From positions 47,704,207 through 47,768,206 of the forward strand of contig NC_080078.1 of the NCBI RefSeq assembly GCF_949987535.1: DNA of 64,000 bases, given 5' to 3'. This document shows positions 46,275 through 57,372 of this stretch, piece by piece. Made by a program: the position numbers and the translations under genes. Numbering within the stretch: position 1 is the stretch's first letter; each line of letters starts with the position of its first letter. The notes beneath the pieces are model-generated. The model saw nothing but the letters and a program-made list of their open reading frames with translations. It had not been told where the DNA came from and ran no database searches. Source of the DNA: Balaenoptera acutorostrata. Lineage: Eukaryota; Chordata; Mammalia; Artiodactyla; Balaenopteridae.

Positions 46275-46402
46275 CTTTCATTGGGTTATTTGTATGGAAA
46301 TATGTTAATATAAATGTTTCAGACATTACATGAAATTTCTAAAAATCTTATATTTGTATTTGTATGGAAATATGTATGGATATATGTTAATATAAATGTT
46401 TC
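46275..46402 (+). other. Probable L1 3' transduction
   Basis: After the normal L1 end (CTAATACTAAA, followed directly by the A tail in the 62 kb copy) come about 128 bases that are not L1, then the A tail (46403-46424) and target duplication. The segment contains an imperfect internal repeat: a block of about 32 bases at 46289-46320 recurs at about 46359-46402 with a 12-base insertion. AATATA at 46389-46394 is a candidate variant poly(A) signal. Confidence 0.8.
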
Positions 46403-46432
46403 AAAAAAAAAAAAAAAAAAAAAAGATGTCAG

Positions 46433-46980
46433 AAGTGCTTTAAAAGAGAAATTTTAAGTGTTATTCAAAAATAAGCATTATTATCAGTTAATATGTTCTT
46501 TGGCCTATGACAAAGATTTTATACACATGAATACCTTATGATTGCCATTATAATATATGGTAAACACCTAACCTGCCCAGGACTTATATAAAATTACTTA
46601 AAATTTACAGGTGACAAAGGCCACCAAGCAGAAAAGTAACAGTCCTAAACCCTTAATAAGACCAGGAAGTGTCATGGTACAACAGTTTAAACAATCAGGT
46701 AACAGCTTATATTTACTCAGAATGTTCATACATCTCATCCTAATCATTGTGACAATTCTGTAGGGTAGATACTATAACATTTGTTGGACAGTAGCAAATA
46801 CTATTTATAATGAGAACTCTAAGTCATAGGAACACTGTTTTTTTCAAAATATTTTGTTTAAGAAGATAGATAAAATAGGCAAAGACTTCTCACACAGAAC
46901 TCAAAAAAGCACTAGCTTAGAAGAAATTTGGATAATTAAGAAAACAAGAAATGGGATAGGCAAAAGTTATATTTTTTAAA
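46433..46980. other. Unannotated stretch
   Basis: No gene or repeat recognised. Confidence 0.4.
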
Positions 46981-46984
46981 AAAC

Positions 46985-47915
46985 AGATACAATAATCACT
47001 AATTATGTAAGAAAAAATAATTTTATTGAAGTCCAATTTATAAAGAATTTCTGTTCATCAAACATTCACGTTAAGAGAGTTAAAAGGCAAGACACAGACT
47101 GGGAGATGATATTCACAGTCTGAATCTTGACACTGGACTCATATCCAAAGTATAAGAGAGCTATCGCATCATTGGGTGGGGGGGAAGCAACCTGATTTAA
47201 AAACAAGCAAAAGAAAAAAGAAAAGCGAACAAATGACTTGAAGAAACATCCACAAAAAGAGGAGATCTGAATGACTGATAAGCATACGAAAAAGTATTCA
47301 ATATCATTCTTCTCAAGGAAATCCAAATTAAAACCCCAGTGAGATACCAATACACTCCCACCAGAATGCTCAAAATTCTAAGTATATGCCTACCCAATGA
47401 CCCAGCAGTTCAATTCCTGATGTATACCCAGGACAAGTGAATGCAATTGCTCACCAGAAGAGAGCTTCAAGAATGTTCTTAGAAGTTTTATTTACAATAG
47501 CTGAATTGTGAATGGGGAAAACTCAAATACTCATCAACAGAAGAATGGATAAATATCGGCATATACATAAAACAGAATACTACACATTGATCTAAAAAAT
47601 GAACTGCTTCGATATGCAATGACATGAATGAATTAAAAATGAGCAAAATAATCCAGATGCACAAGAGAACACTGAATGAGTGCATTTATATGAAGTTCAA
47701 GACAAGGCAAAACTAGTGGACGGTGAAAGAGTTCAGAATAAAGTTTGACTTGTATGGGAGGAGATGAAATGAGAAGGGTGATGAAGGAACACTCTGGGAT
47801 GTTGGATATATTCTGTCTTAATTGGAGGTGGTTACACAAGTTCATATAGATTAAGATGAGTGCATTGTACAGTGTGACATAACTCAATTAAAATTAAAAT
47901 AAAGAAGACAAGGAA
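46985..47915 (+). mobile_element. Old L1 (L1M-type) 3' portion
   Basis: Plus-strand decayed end of L1 ORF2 plus 3' UTR. Landmarks: 'tcatatccaaagtataagagagctatcgcatca', 'caaggaaatccaaattaaaaccccagtgagataccaatacactcccaccagaatg', 'caatgacccagcagttcaattcctgatgtatacccagg', 'tatttacaatagctgaa', 'catcaacagaagaatggataaat' and the terminal 'tgtgacataactcaattaaaattaaaataaagaa'. Many stops and indels. Minus-strand frames over it are shadows. Confidence 0.8.
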
Positions 47916-50420
47916 AGATATAATCCAGCTTAATAAGGCAGCATTTAAAATAATTCCACCAACAGCAACTCTATTGTTTATGGAATTTAAAAATCAGTTA
48001 TCCAAAAGAGAAATATCTTTAGGATTTTTGTCTCATCATTGTTTACCCCATGAATAATAACTCAAGTTAGTTTTCTCAAAGTGTTAATAGTGAAAAATGA
48101 AAAAAAAAAAAAGAAAGAACATATTTTCCATCTCCTAGCCATGCCTCCAGTTACTTTATAATAATGAAGCAAAAGGAGACTTTTTAAAATGCTGGGTATG
48201 CACAGTTTTATACTAGATAAAATTTATCACCTCTGTAATCAAGTTCTTAGTGTATATGTATATATATATGAATGGTAAATATATAACTTTAAATATGGAT
48301 GTTGCTGCTCTCAGACTGGTCAAGGCAGAAGAGGGTAGAACATCATTCTCTTAAATTGACACCAGCTGCTTCCTAACAGTCACCACGTGCATCCTCATCT
48401 GGCTGGCCAATCAAAAGCAGGCTCCTTAAAAGCAAACATCTGCTGCCCATTTATAGTAATTTCTACGTGAAAACAGTTTCGTCAAAAACAACTTAAGCTT
48501 TGCCAACACCGAACATGTGCTTCCAGAAACATGACCTTTCTGCCTCAATTGTACTATGATTTCTAACTCCATACCCACCACTACTTAAAAAAAAAAATTC
48601 ATAACATCTTTCATTCAAAGTGTTTCACAAAGATTTTTTTTTTTTTTTCATTCTGTGCCTTTCTTCCCATACCTGCTTGAATGTGTGTTCACCTCTTCAG
48701 AGGGCATAAGGCACTCAACTTGGGAGAAAAATGACAGGAAACATGCTGCCTTCCCATTTTGAGTTGAACATGACTTTAGAAAGTAACACTAAAGCATAGT
48801 TGACTGCTTATGGAAGCCAAACTGCTTGGGTTTAACAGTTAAAAAATAAGAACTCAAAAATCAATAAATATAATTATTTCCATGGCCATTGCTATTATTA
48901 CTATTACTTATATAACAAAGCAGATAGTTATCATTCAGAATCCAGGGGCACCGGCTGGCATGAATAAAGTCTAATATGTATATTTTAGTTATATAAAATC
49001 AGAAGGAAATTGGAAAGACGGAAATTCTAATTCAGAGTGTTTGCTATTCCAAAGTATTCAGGGAGAGCCAATAATTCAATTAAAACAAATGCAACACATC
49101 ATTTATATTTCATTGACATTTTTGAAGCTTCATTTCATTTTGAAACTTTGTTGTATATAGAAGAAAAAAAATCACCTAAGTTCATTCATGGGATTTGCAT
49201 TTCTACTGCATTTCCATCCCTATATTGTTACAATGATGAACACCCTCTACCAAGGAGTTACCAAATAAACTCTAAATCACTGCTGTAAAGACAGTATTTA
49301 TCAAACCATCTATGTCTTGTGCAATTCATTCTCTAATTTAAAAGTCGGCATTTGTTTGTAAGTTGTAAAAAGCCCAAAGAAAAGTCCTTGAATCCAGGCT
49401 ATGTCAAATTGCTCTAAAATTAGGGGATCTTTCCCCTTCAGGGAACAAAAGAAGACTTATCATTATGAATCCATGCGATTTTTTTTTTCCACCTTCCTCC
49501 AGGAAGAATTCTGAAAAGCCATTTCCTAGTTCAGCAGGGAGAGGATCATGTATTCATATTTCCATCTTGAGCTTGTCATGGCATTTTTAGTGTTATTTTC
49601 AAGAGTAATAAGGCCCATAGAATGTCAATCAAAACCCACCACCAGCAGGGAATGTGTTGGAAGCTGTTACATAATCAGCATGCCTGTTTCAGCACAACAC
49701 GAGTGGCATTTTTCATGTCGATACTGAACTCACAACTTTAAATCTCAGGTTTCCTGTGCCTCTGAGTTGCCACAGAAGCCAGGACTGTGGCAGTCCGAGC
49801 AGCCTGAGTCAAAACCCAAGTGTCCCGCTACCTAATGGAATACTGAGTCATTTCACTCTGCCAGGTCTCCTTCCCCTGAATAACAGAATTATTGGGAGGA
49901 GGCATGAAGAAGGGCAGGGCAGGAGCACTTCTGACAGCTGTAGGAAAGACTGCAGAACTCTGAGCCTCCGCAAGCACTCAGATTTCCTGAGCTGACGCTT
50001 ACCCTCGAAGTGCACCTTGAATGCTGATGTAGGACTACTCAGTGATCTCTACCTGCCCACTTCAGCCTCACGTACCACAAGGCCAGATGCCCACTGCACT
50101 GTGCTCTGAGCTTGTACCTTAGGGGGAAAATAGGGATGGTACAGGTTTTCCATTCTATTTCTGATTTAACACCAGCTTAAGACATCATGGTGATTGAGCC
50201 CTACACTACCCTATACATTTAAGATGGAAAAGATACATTGGATCCTCATGCTATTATCTTCCTAATATGCTTTCTCCACAGTACGGTCTACAATTAGGTA
50301 AGATGTTAAATGATTTGGGTAAGGAAGCTTCCTGAGTGCCCTCAGAGTTCTCTCTCCCAGATTTCAGTTTTAGCAATTTTATGGTTTGGGGATTATATTA
50401 TGGAACATTCCCTTAGTAGA
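47916..50420. other. Unannotated stretch
   Basis: No gene confidently recognised. A TATATA run lies near 48253-48270 and poly-A or poly-T runs near 48101, 48588 and 48635. The frame at 49756-49995 is in a slightly GC-richer patch with no recognisable product. Confidence 0.4.
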
Positions 50421-50424
50421 TGAT

Positions 50425-50685
50425 GATATAGGGAGAAGGAAAAAGGAAGCAAGTAGGAAGAGGAGCACTGGTGAGGAGGGAGGGAGAAGGAAGAAGTGAA
50501 GGAGGAGGAGAAAGACACTGAGGAGGAAGGAGAGATGGAGAAAGAAGAGCTGGTAGTAGAAAGAAAAAAAAAAGAAGAGGAGGAAGTGAACGACAAGAGG
50601 GTGAAGAGAGGTGGGAAGAGAAGAAAGAAAAGGAAGCAAAAGAAGACGAGGAGGAAGAAGAAAATGGGAGGAGGAGGCGTCCTTC
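50425..50685. repeat. Interrupted polypurine (GGA/GAA) tract
   Basis: About 260 bases with few pyrimidines on the plus strand, made of GGAGGA, GAAGAA and GGGAGGG blocks. Because the composition lacks stop codons in several frames, apparent proteins of Glu/Lys/Arg (plus) and Ser/Phe/Leu/Pro (minus) appear at 50379-50751; none is a gene. Confidence 0.9.
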
Positions 50686-51820
50686 TCTTAGATTTGTGTT
50701 TGCTTGGTATTTCCACGGATCTGCTGTAGTGTAACTTTTCCCTCCTACCACGCGGAGCTTCAGTTACTCAGAAAGTATTGCAGAACTTCTTGAAATCTCA
50801 CAATATCGTATGGAGAGAGATTCTAAATAACCATTCCTATTTGTCACTCAAAGTAAAAAAAAGTTGTGTAGAATTGGATTCTGTGCCCACCCCCTTGCCC
50901 CTGCATGTGATTTTAATCATGATACTTTCTTGATTATTTGAATAACTGTCCACCTGTAGTACTTATTTTCTCCTACTCTTTATCAGGATTTTACTTTAAA
51001 AAAAAAAAACGTATTCAACTCTTATCTCAAAGGAATTATGGCACTGAACTGAAAGCAGAAGAAAGAGACTTTGAATAGATAGATATTGATGTTGATACAC
51101 ACACTGCATTTCACTGATTCTAAAGCATCGCATATCATAAGATGTACCATTATTTTATGTATCACTAAGAAAAAAAATTACTGCTCATTAAATTAAGACA
51201 TAACATAAACTACAAGATGTGTTCTGATTCCAGAGCTTTTTGTAACCTTACTCTAATCATAAGAAAACACCAGACAAAGCCAAATTGAGAGACACTGTAC
51301 AAAATAACTGACCGGTACTCTTCAAGAGCATCAAGGTCATAAAAGACAAGCAGAGACTCAGAAATGGCTACAGACACTAACAAGAAATAACACATAAATT
51401 CAAAGTAAGATTCTAGGACAGGATCCTGGAACAGAAAAAAAAAAAAAAAAAAGTGGAAAAACTGGCAAAATTTGAACAAGGTCTCAAGTTTAGTTTATGA
51501 TATTTTGCTAATGTAAAATTCTTGTTGTTGATAATTGTCCTATGGTTTTCTAAGGTATTATCATTAGAGGAAGTGGAGTGAAAAAGATGTTATATAAAAA
51601 AAAAACTCTTGGAATTATTTTTGCAACTTTTCTGTAAATCTAAAATTAATTCAAACCATAGCATTTTAAAAATCTGGGGGAAAAAGGGTATCTTAGGATC
51701 ATTTAAAATTAGTAACTTAGAATTTTGTAAAATTACACAGCCAATTGTCTCCAAATGTTCCTGTATTTGAATAATTTGTCCATTATTTGAGGATCAACGC
51801 AATGTGGTAGAAACTGCCCT
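50686..51820. other. Unannotated stretch
   Basis: No gene or repeat confidently recognised. Poly-A runs sit near 51000, 51436 and 51597. Confidence 0.4.
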
Positions 51821-51825
51821 GGATT

Positions 51826-52212
51826 GAGTATATAATCCGTGAGCTCCAGCTTTGATTCTGACTGAGTATATAATTGAGTATATAATCCGTGAGTATATAA
51901 TTGAGTATATAATTGAGTATATAATCCGTGAGTATATAATTGAGTATATAATTGAGTATATAATCCGTGAGTATATAATTGAGTATATAATTGAGTATAT
52001 AATCCGTGAGTATATAATTGAGTATATAATTGAGTATATAATCCGTGAGTATATAATTGAGTATATAATCCGTGAGTATATAATTGAGTATATAATTGAG
52101 TATATAATCCGTGAGTATATAATTGAGTATATAATTGAGTATATAATCCGTGAGTATATAATTGAGTATATAATTGAGTATATAATCCGTGAGCTCCAGC
52201 TTTGATTCTGAC
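51826..52212. repeat. AT-rich minisatellite with 39 bp higher-order units
   Basis: Two monomers occur: A, 12 bases (GAGTATATAATT), and B, 15 bases (GAGTATATAATCCGT). From 51864 to 52190 they form nine units: one A-B (27 bp), four A-A-B (39 bp), one A-B (27 bp, 52047-52073), three A-A-B. All units are identical in sequence. A single B (51826-51840) precedes, and a 22-base flank (GAGCTCCAGCTTTGATTCTGAC) stands at both 51841-51862 and 52191-52212. All unit lengths are multiples of three, which explains long frames on both strands here; they are not genes. Confidence 0.95.
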
Positions 52213-52345
52213 CAAATTCACAGGGCACATCCTACAATTCCTCAAAATAATCACTCTGGTTCTCAATTTCTTCAATCTATAAGATGAGATCTTTGGACGA
52301 GTGATCCTTAAGGGCTATTTCACCTCTAACATTCTCAGTATCCAT
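52195..52345 (+). repeat. MIR-like old SINE next to the minisatellite
   Basis: 'ggttctcaatttcttcaatctataagatgagatctttggacgagtgatccttaagggctatttcacctctaacattct' follows a MIR3-like 3' half. The 5' half may lie left of the array ('aaactgccctgga' near 51811), so the minisatellite may have grown inside an old SINE. Confidence 0.45.
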
Positions 52346-54180
52346 GTTAATAACCAGGCAGAATATATCAGGAATGCTGCCATTACCTAAAATCAGCAGA
52401 GTGACCAGAGCAATGAATGTTTTGTGAAAGGCTGCACACATACCCACCCACACGGCCACACTGTCACAAGCACAGAGTTCTCTCTCTATATAACAAGTGT
52501 AGAAGAAGCTGCATTATGGTGAAAACCATATCGATTCTGTATTCACTGAGTACTTAATTTAGCCTTAGCACACAAAGATGCCAGGTGTTATTAGTACGAA
52601 ATCACACTCAGTCTTTAGTCAGACTAGCACTGTTCCATACCATCCTCTCAGAAAAGGACAGGAGCAGGCAAAAACGGGAGTGGAGAGACATGTTTTATAG
52701 GTTGTTCACCTTTGCCAGAGCCCCAAGTTCTAGTCTTCAGTCTGTATTACTTGATGAAAAGAAGTCACTAAAAGTCACGCATCACGTGTGGGCGGTATCA
52801 CAGAAGGAGGCTCCCCTAACACGACAGAAAGCCTCACCTATAAGATGCCTTTCTAGATTCTGTGTGGAATCCTACCCCTAGAAATAATGAGAAACCAGAA
52901 GTCCGTTTTCCCCTTGAATTCTTTAGCAAAGGGGAGATAATGAGAGGACTTTTTAAGGGTCATAGTGAAAGGTGGGCTAAGAATTCACCTTTCTCATAAA
53001 AGTCTCTGTAAAAAGGACACACAATATGGCAGATGGATTGCAGTATGTGAATCCTCCATATTAGAAAAGAAAATGCAAAAAAAACAAAAACAAACCCCCC
53101 CGCCCCATTTGTCATTATTAGCTCTGGCACATAAACGCTATCAAAGCTGACCAGGCAAGGGAATCTAGCCCAAAACGCTAAGTCATTACATTTAAGAGCA
53201 AGAGACAGAGCACAGACACCTTCCCCTGGGAAGTCTGTGAGCACGATGATGTGGGAACCTTCCAGGGAAAAAAATCTGCCACTTTCTCACCCAGTGATAT
53301 AATAAAACATTCACTGGAGTGGTAGATTGCACGACTGTCATTTCAACATGCCCTGAATAATGAAGGATGGGAACTGGTTGAGGAGACCAGAAAGTTTCCC
53401 AGCGGTGGGTGTGGTGTGCAGAACACCCAGAGGGCTGTGGAAGGAATTAGACATTGCTGATGTGTAAATCAAGGTGGCTGATTTAAACTGAATCAGGAGT
53501 TGTGACGAAAGCTTGGGTTGACCCCTGGTCTTCTGCTCCCTTCTTGGATTCCCTTGCTCTTATTCTCTTTGGGAAGGAATTTCTGACAGGAGGCACTGCC
53601 CTGGGTGGGACCAGGAAGGTTTCCCATTGAGTAACCAAATGAGACAGTGTTTTCTGAGTCCTTCTCACTGAAGGTGGGGTTGTCTAGACTGGTCTAGGCC
53701 TAAGGCTACCTCTTGTGGTAAGTCAGTTATCACAAGTGGATTTTCTAGGAGTTGTGGCCTTAGAGAGGCCAGACATGAACTTAAAGGCTCCACCCTATTT
53801 GTAGAGGATTTGTATCCTATCTTTTTGAAAGAGGCCCCTGGAGTTGGACATCTTGACAGCACCAACATTCAAGGCATTTAGCCCTCTTTTCTTCTACGTT
53901 GTGTGCGTGCTAGGTCTCAGGTGGTTGGTTGGTTGGTGTGCTGGGTGGGAGGAGGGCTGGGATGAGGAGGAGGAGTTGGCAGGAGTGGGGGAAGCAATGA
54001 AAGAGTCCAGAAGAATCACTGCTGAAATGTCTCATGTACTTTCCACCTGTGGAGCTTTGGGACATGTTTCAGGCAAGTATCTGGAGAAACGAAGATCACT
54101 TGGAAGACAACTAGACCAACACCCACATAAATTCAGCCTCAGTTGGGTGAGGCTTGAAATGAGGGGAAAGGGAAGTATTG
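52346..54180. other. Unannotated stretch
   Basis: No gene or repeat confidently recognised. A short GGTTGGTTGGTTGG run lies near 53922-53937. Frames such as 52585-52881 and 53844-54284 show no domain that I recognise. Confidence 0.4.
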
Positions 54181-54182
54181 TG

Positions 54183-54997
54183 CAATGGTTCTCAGGTATT
54201 GGCTCCAGACCAGTAGCGTCAACAACCTGGGAACTAGTTAGACATGCAAATTCTCAGGTCCCACCCCAGGCCTACCTAATCTGAAACCTGAGAGTGGGGC
54301 CCAGCTATCTGTGCTTTAACAAACGCTAGAGGTAATTCTTTTTTTTTTTTTTTTTTTTTTTTCAACAGAGGAAGTACACATTTATTGGAAAAGTAATAAA
54401 GAAAAGCCATGAATTATATTTAAAAATAAACCTCATACTTATTTTTCTTATTATAAAATACATGTTCATTAAAAAAAAACTTTAGGAAAAAACACATAAG
54501 CATTAAAAGAAAATAAAAAGAATCCATGATCCCCTTCACAATTCCAACACTGTCAATGAACTTTGTTAATGTTTTGGTATATTCCTTCCGGAGGCACATG
54601 TATAAACATTTTGCTTTTACAAAGCTGGTATTGTACATGTGGGTTTATAATCTGTTCTCTGTCTCTTTCTAACAACATGTTATAAGCATCTCCTCATGTC
54701 ATTAAAGATTTTTCTACAGTGTCATTTCCTTTCATCATTCTGCAGTGGAAATAAAGTTCCATTGTAGGAATATACTAAAAAAATTGAATCAATCCCCTAC
54801 TATGGGACATTTTATGGTTGCTTTCAAATGTTTCTTATTATAATCAATGGTGCTGTGATTAGGGTTGTATTAATCTTTTGATAGACCTATGCTTATTTTC
54901 TCAGCATCAATTCATAGAAGTAAAATCAGTGGGTCAAATTTATGCATAATTGACAAACTGCCGCTAGAGGTAATTCTGATACAGGTTAGAACCACTG
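54183..54997 (+). mobile_element. MER5A hAT transposon, split by an L1 insertion
   Basis: Left part 54183-54339: CAATGGTTCTCAGG start, 'accagtagcgtcaacaacctgggaactagttagacatgcaaattctcaggtcccacccca', 'gggcccagctatctgtgctttaacaaac'. Right part from 54978: GATACAGG...TTAGAACCACTG, the MER5A end. The join CGCTAGAGGTAATTCT is duplicated on both sides of the insert. Removing the insert and one duplication copy leaves a MER5A of about 180 bp, close to the family length. Confidence 0.85.
54340..54961 (-). mobile_element. 5'-truncated L1 (L1M-type), antisense, with 16 bp target duplication
   Basis: A T run of about 24 bases at the left is the complement of an A tail; AATAAA lies just inside on the minus strand (54379-54384 complement region). 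Read on the minus strand, the far end has 'ttgacccactgattttacttctatgaattgatgctgag' and 'cccatagtaggggattga', matching the end of an old-type L1 ORF2 region, then 3' UTR. The perfect 16 bp duplication CGCTAGAGGTAATTCT (54324-54339 and 54962-54977) proves target-primed insertion. About 620 bp long. Confidence 0.8.
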
Positions 54998-57370
54998 CTG
55001 TTTAGAATGAGCGTGGAAAATTTAGGAGAAACGGCCTACTAGGCAACTTTGAGATTTTTGACTGGGGGTAGGTTGCATACTGCTTTGGGATACTTGAGGG
55101 ATAAGGTCTGGACATGGGAAATATGCAAGAGAAAAATGTGGTTAATCAGCAGGTTTTCCAGAAGCTCTAATGGTGGATGTAATGCCAAAGAAAACAGCCG
55201 TGGCCCATGTACAGGACTAAGCCTGGATGGGAGTGCCAGGACTTGTTTTAAAAATGCAAATCTTGGTTTCCCAATTTAGACTAGAGTAGAATCTAGCAGT
55301 TCAATCCTTTGTCTTCTCACCCACCTCAGGAAGCAGGACAGAAAGAAGGAATCTGAAGAGGAAGGAGGAAAAAAAAAAAAAAAAGTCCCACATTCCTTCC
55401 TTATTCGTATGTCTAAAAATCTGGACCTCTCCAGAAGCTGTCCTGAGCCAATGCCAAGAACCTCCCACTCTTAAAAGATATTTCTCTTTATTTATAAATC
55501 ATCTCATTATATTTCTGGTATCATGTGTATAAAATCACACATTTAAATCACATACATCCTTTGCATCCTCTGTTCCGGGCCTGCTGGGAATTTGGAAATA
55601 CAACAGATGACACATACACCTATTAGCAACATGTGAAAGTAAATGACTAAATCCAACTTCACGTTCAATAAGAGAGAACACAGAGAGGTCTAGTTAGTTC
55701 CAAAACAATTTCGTAGAATTCAGTTTAGAAGGCTGGATAAGCTTTGGAAAGACGAGCAGGAGACAAAAGTGAATGTCAGAACGTCAGAGTGTGATCACAG
55801 GAAAGCAAAGGAAGAATCAATTAAAAATAGGATGATCACTGATAATGAGATATATATTGCAATAAAATCACACATGACTGACTTCAAAACTAACAAAGAT
55901 GGAGATGTCGAGTAGATGACAAGTCCAATGGTCCAACAACAAAAAGAAACAATTTCCATTTCAAAGTAAAAGCATAGCTGGAGCTCCACCATGGTGGTGC
56001 TGTGGCCCAGTAAAGGGATGGAAAATGCCTGGTCTACCCCATCCCCCTGCCTCTCTCCATCCTGCGACAGACATCGCTATCAGAGCCTGTACTTCTCCCT
56101 GCTGAGCGCAGACTCAGTCCCCAAGCTATCCACAGCCAGCAGCCCCTGCCAATCGCCCAGAGTTGCTGTTTCACCATCTATGCCAGTCTGCAATGGGCCT
56201 GGGCTGGAAAGTTTCTTCTGCTCCCAGCTCTGCCTCTCATTGTTTTGCCACAGGAAGCCTCTGCCATCAGTGTCCCAAAGTGTACCTGCTCTAATTAGTA
56301 TCTGCTATTATAATTCCAGAATAGAACAAGAGGTCATTATATGAAATGCGTGTTTTATTTTCATCTCCCTCTCAATATTTTATACACACAAATGCATTTC
56401 CAATTTCAACCAAGGGGGGGGGGGGTGGAATCAATGATTCTGAAACTATAAAAAAACAGAACTATGCAGTTATAAAAATGAACAGTGCATGTATAGATCA
56501 CATAAGTCTATCCCAAAATGTGGGGCATTTTCAAGTGGTACATGGTATTTCATAAATTTTTAAAAGTTAAAGTTTTTTCTTTTTAATTGCAATGGTTATG
56601 TATTTTAAATGCATAATATAAAAATAGAACTTACCATCAAACCTCTGAATTCACGGGTATTATTGCTTATGTCAAAGATAAGTAAAAGCAAAGAAAGGAT
56701 TCAATTAGCTTAGAGAAAAAGATTAAGCAAATAATAGTGCAGGTGGCAAAAATCTTGAAGGTGACATGTGACTGGCTATAGTCTGAGCAACGCTGTTACG
56801 TAACTGTGTGTGCATGTGATGAGTCTCACCTAATTTCACTGCTGATTGACGATGCCTTAGGCGAGCATGCCAACTGCCTGACCACACGGTGCTAGAATTC
56901 CCAACTGCCCCCATATTAGATGCGAAGTTACCCTTGCCATCTAACAGTTGAATTACACTAAAATTTTATGATTTAAAAACAACTAATTCGTGAATTTAAC
57001 TAAGACTTGAGAGATAGAAAAGCCTAGCCCTTTATCCGACCCACAATCTACAATTAATGTGTTCTCAGTCACAACTAACTAGTGTCACCCCTGATTAAAT
57101 TTCCCAGATAGTTTTTCAATTAGTACTACCCATTAAAAGTAGTGAAGAGCAACAGCACACGGTGGCAGGGCACTAGGACTGCTTCCAAGGGTATTCATCT
57201 CCTCTGACAATTAACAACAACGAAATTCCAGGGAAAAAAATTCCCGTTCTATTTTGTCTTTGCCACTTGTAACATGGTCCCTCCTTAGAGGTCTAATTTA
57301 TCTGACATGTTTACAGAAGCCATTTTTATTATCCCATATCTGAATTACATTCACTTTTTCTTCCTGTTTT
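54998..57370. other. Unannotated stretch with a G12 run
   Basis: No gene recognised. A run of 12 G's stands at 56414-56425. The 117-codon frame at 55991-56344 and others here carry no recognisable domain. An A run of about 17 lies near 55369-55384. Confidence 0.4.
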
Positions 57371-57372
57371 AG

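Larger units (their letters stand above)
41240..46419 (+). mobile_element. 5'-truncated L1 retrotransposon with intact ORF1 and ORF2 (L1 copy 2)
   Basis: The insertion is bounded by the 13 bp direct repeat AAAAAGATGTCAG (41227-41239 and 46420-46432), the inferred bottom-strand nick being TTTTT/GA. Only about 34 bases of 5' UTR remain ahead of ORF1, so the internal promoter is missing. ORF1 and ORF2 are both free of stops and frameshifts and separated by 58 bases. The usual 3' UTR ends near 46274; a further stretch of about 128 bases of non-L1 sequence and an A tail complete the insert, which is read as a 3' transduction. Complete ORFs imply a recent insertion, but without a promoter the copy is probably not an autonomous source. 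Confidence 0.93.

Noticed and set aside
50379..50751. Overlapping frames of about 110 codons rich in Ser/Phe or Glu/Lys
   Set aside because: They come from the polypurine tract, which lacks stop codons by composition.
51733..52275. Long frames on both strands over the minisatellite (180, 144 and 117 codons)
   Set aside because: All repeat units are multiples of 3 without stops in several frames. The translations are pure repeats (for example YIIE units) and not proteins.
54340..54961. Insert in MER5A first considered a processed gene copy
   Set aside because: Its minus-strand sequence matches the order of an old L1 ORF2 end and 3' UTR rather than a known gene.
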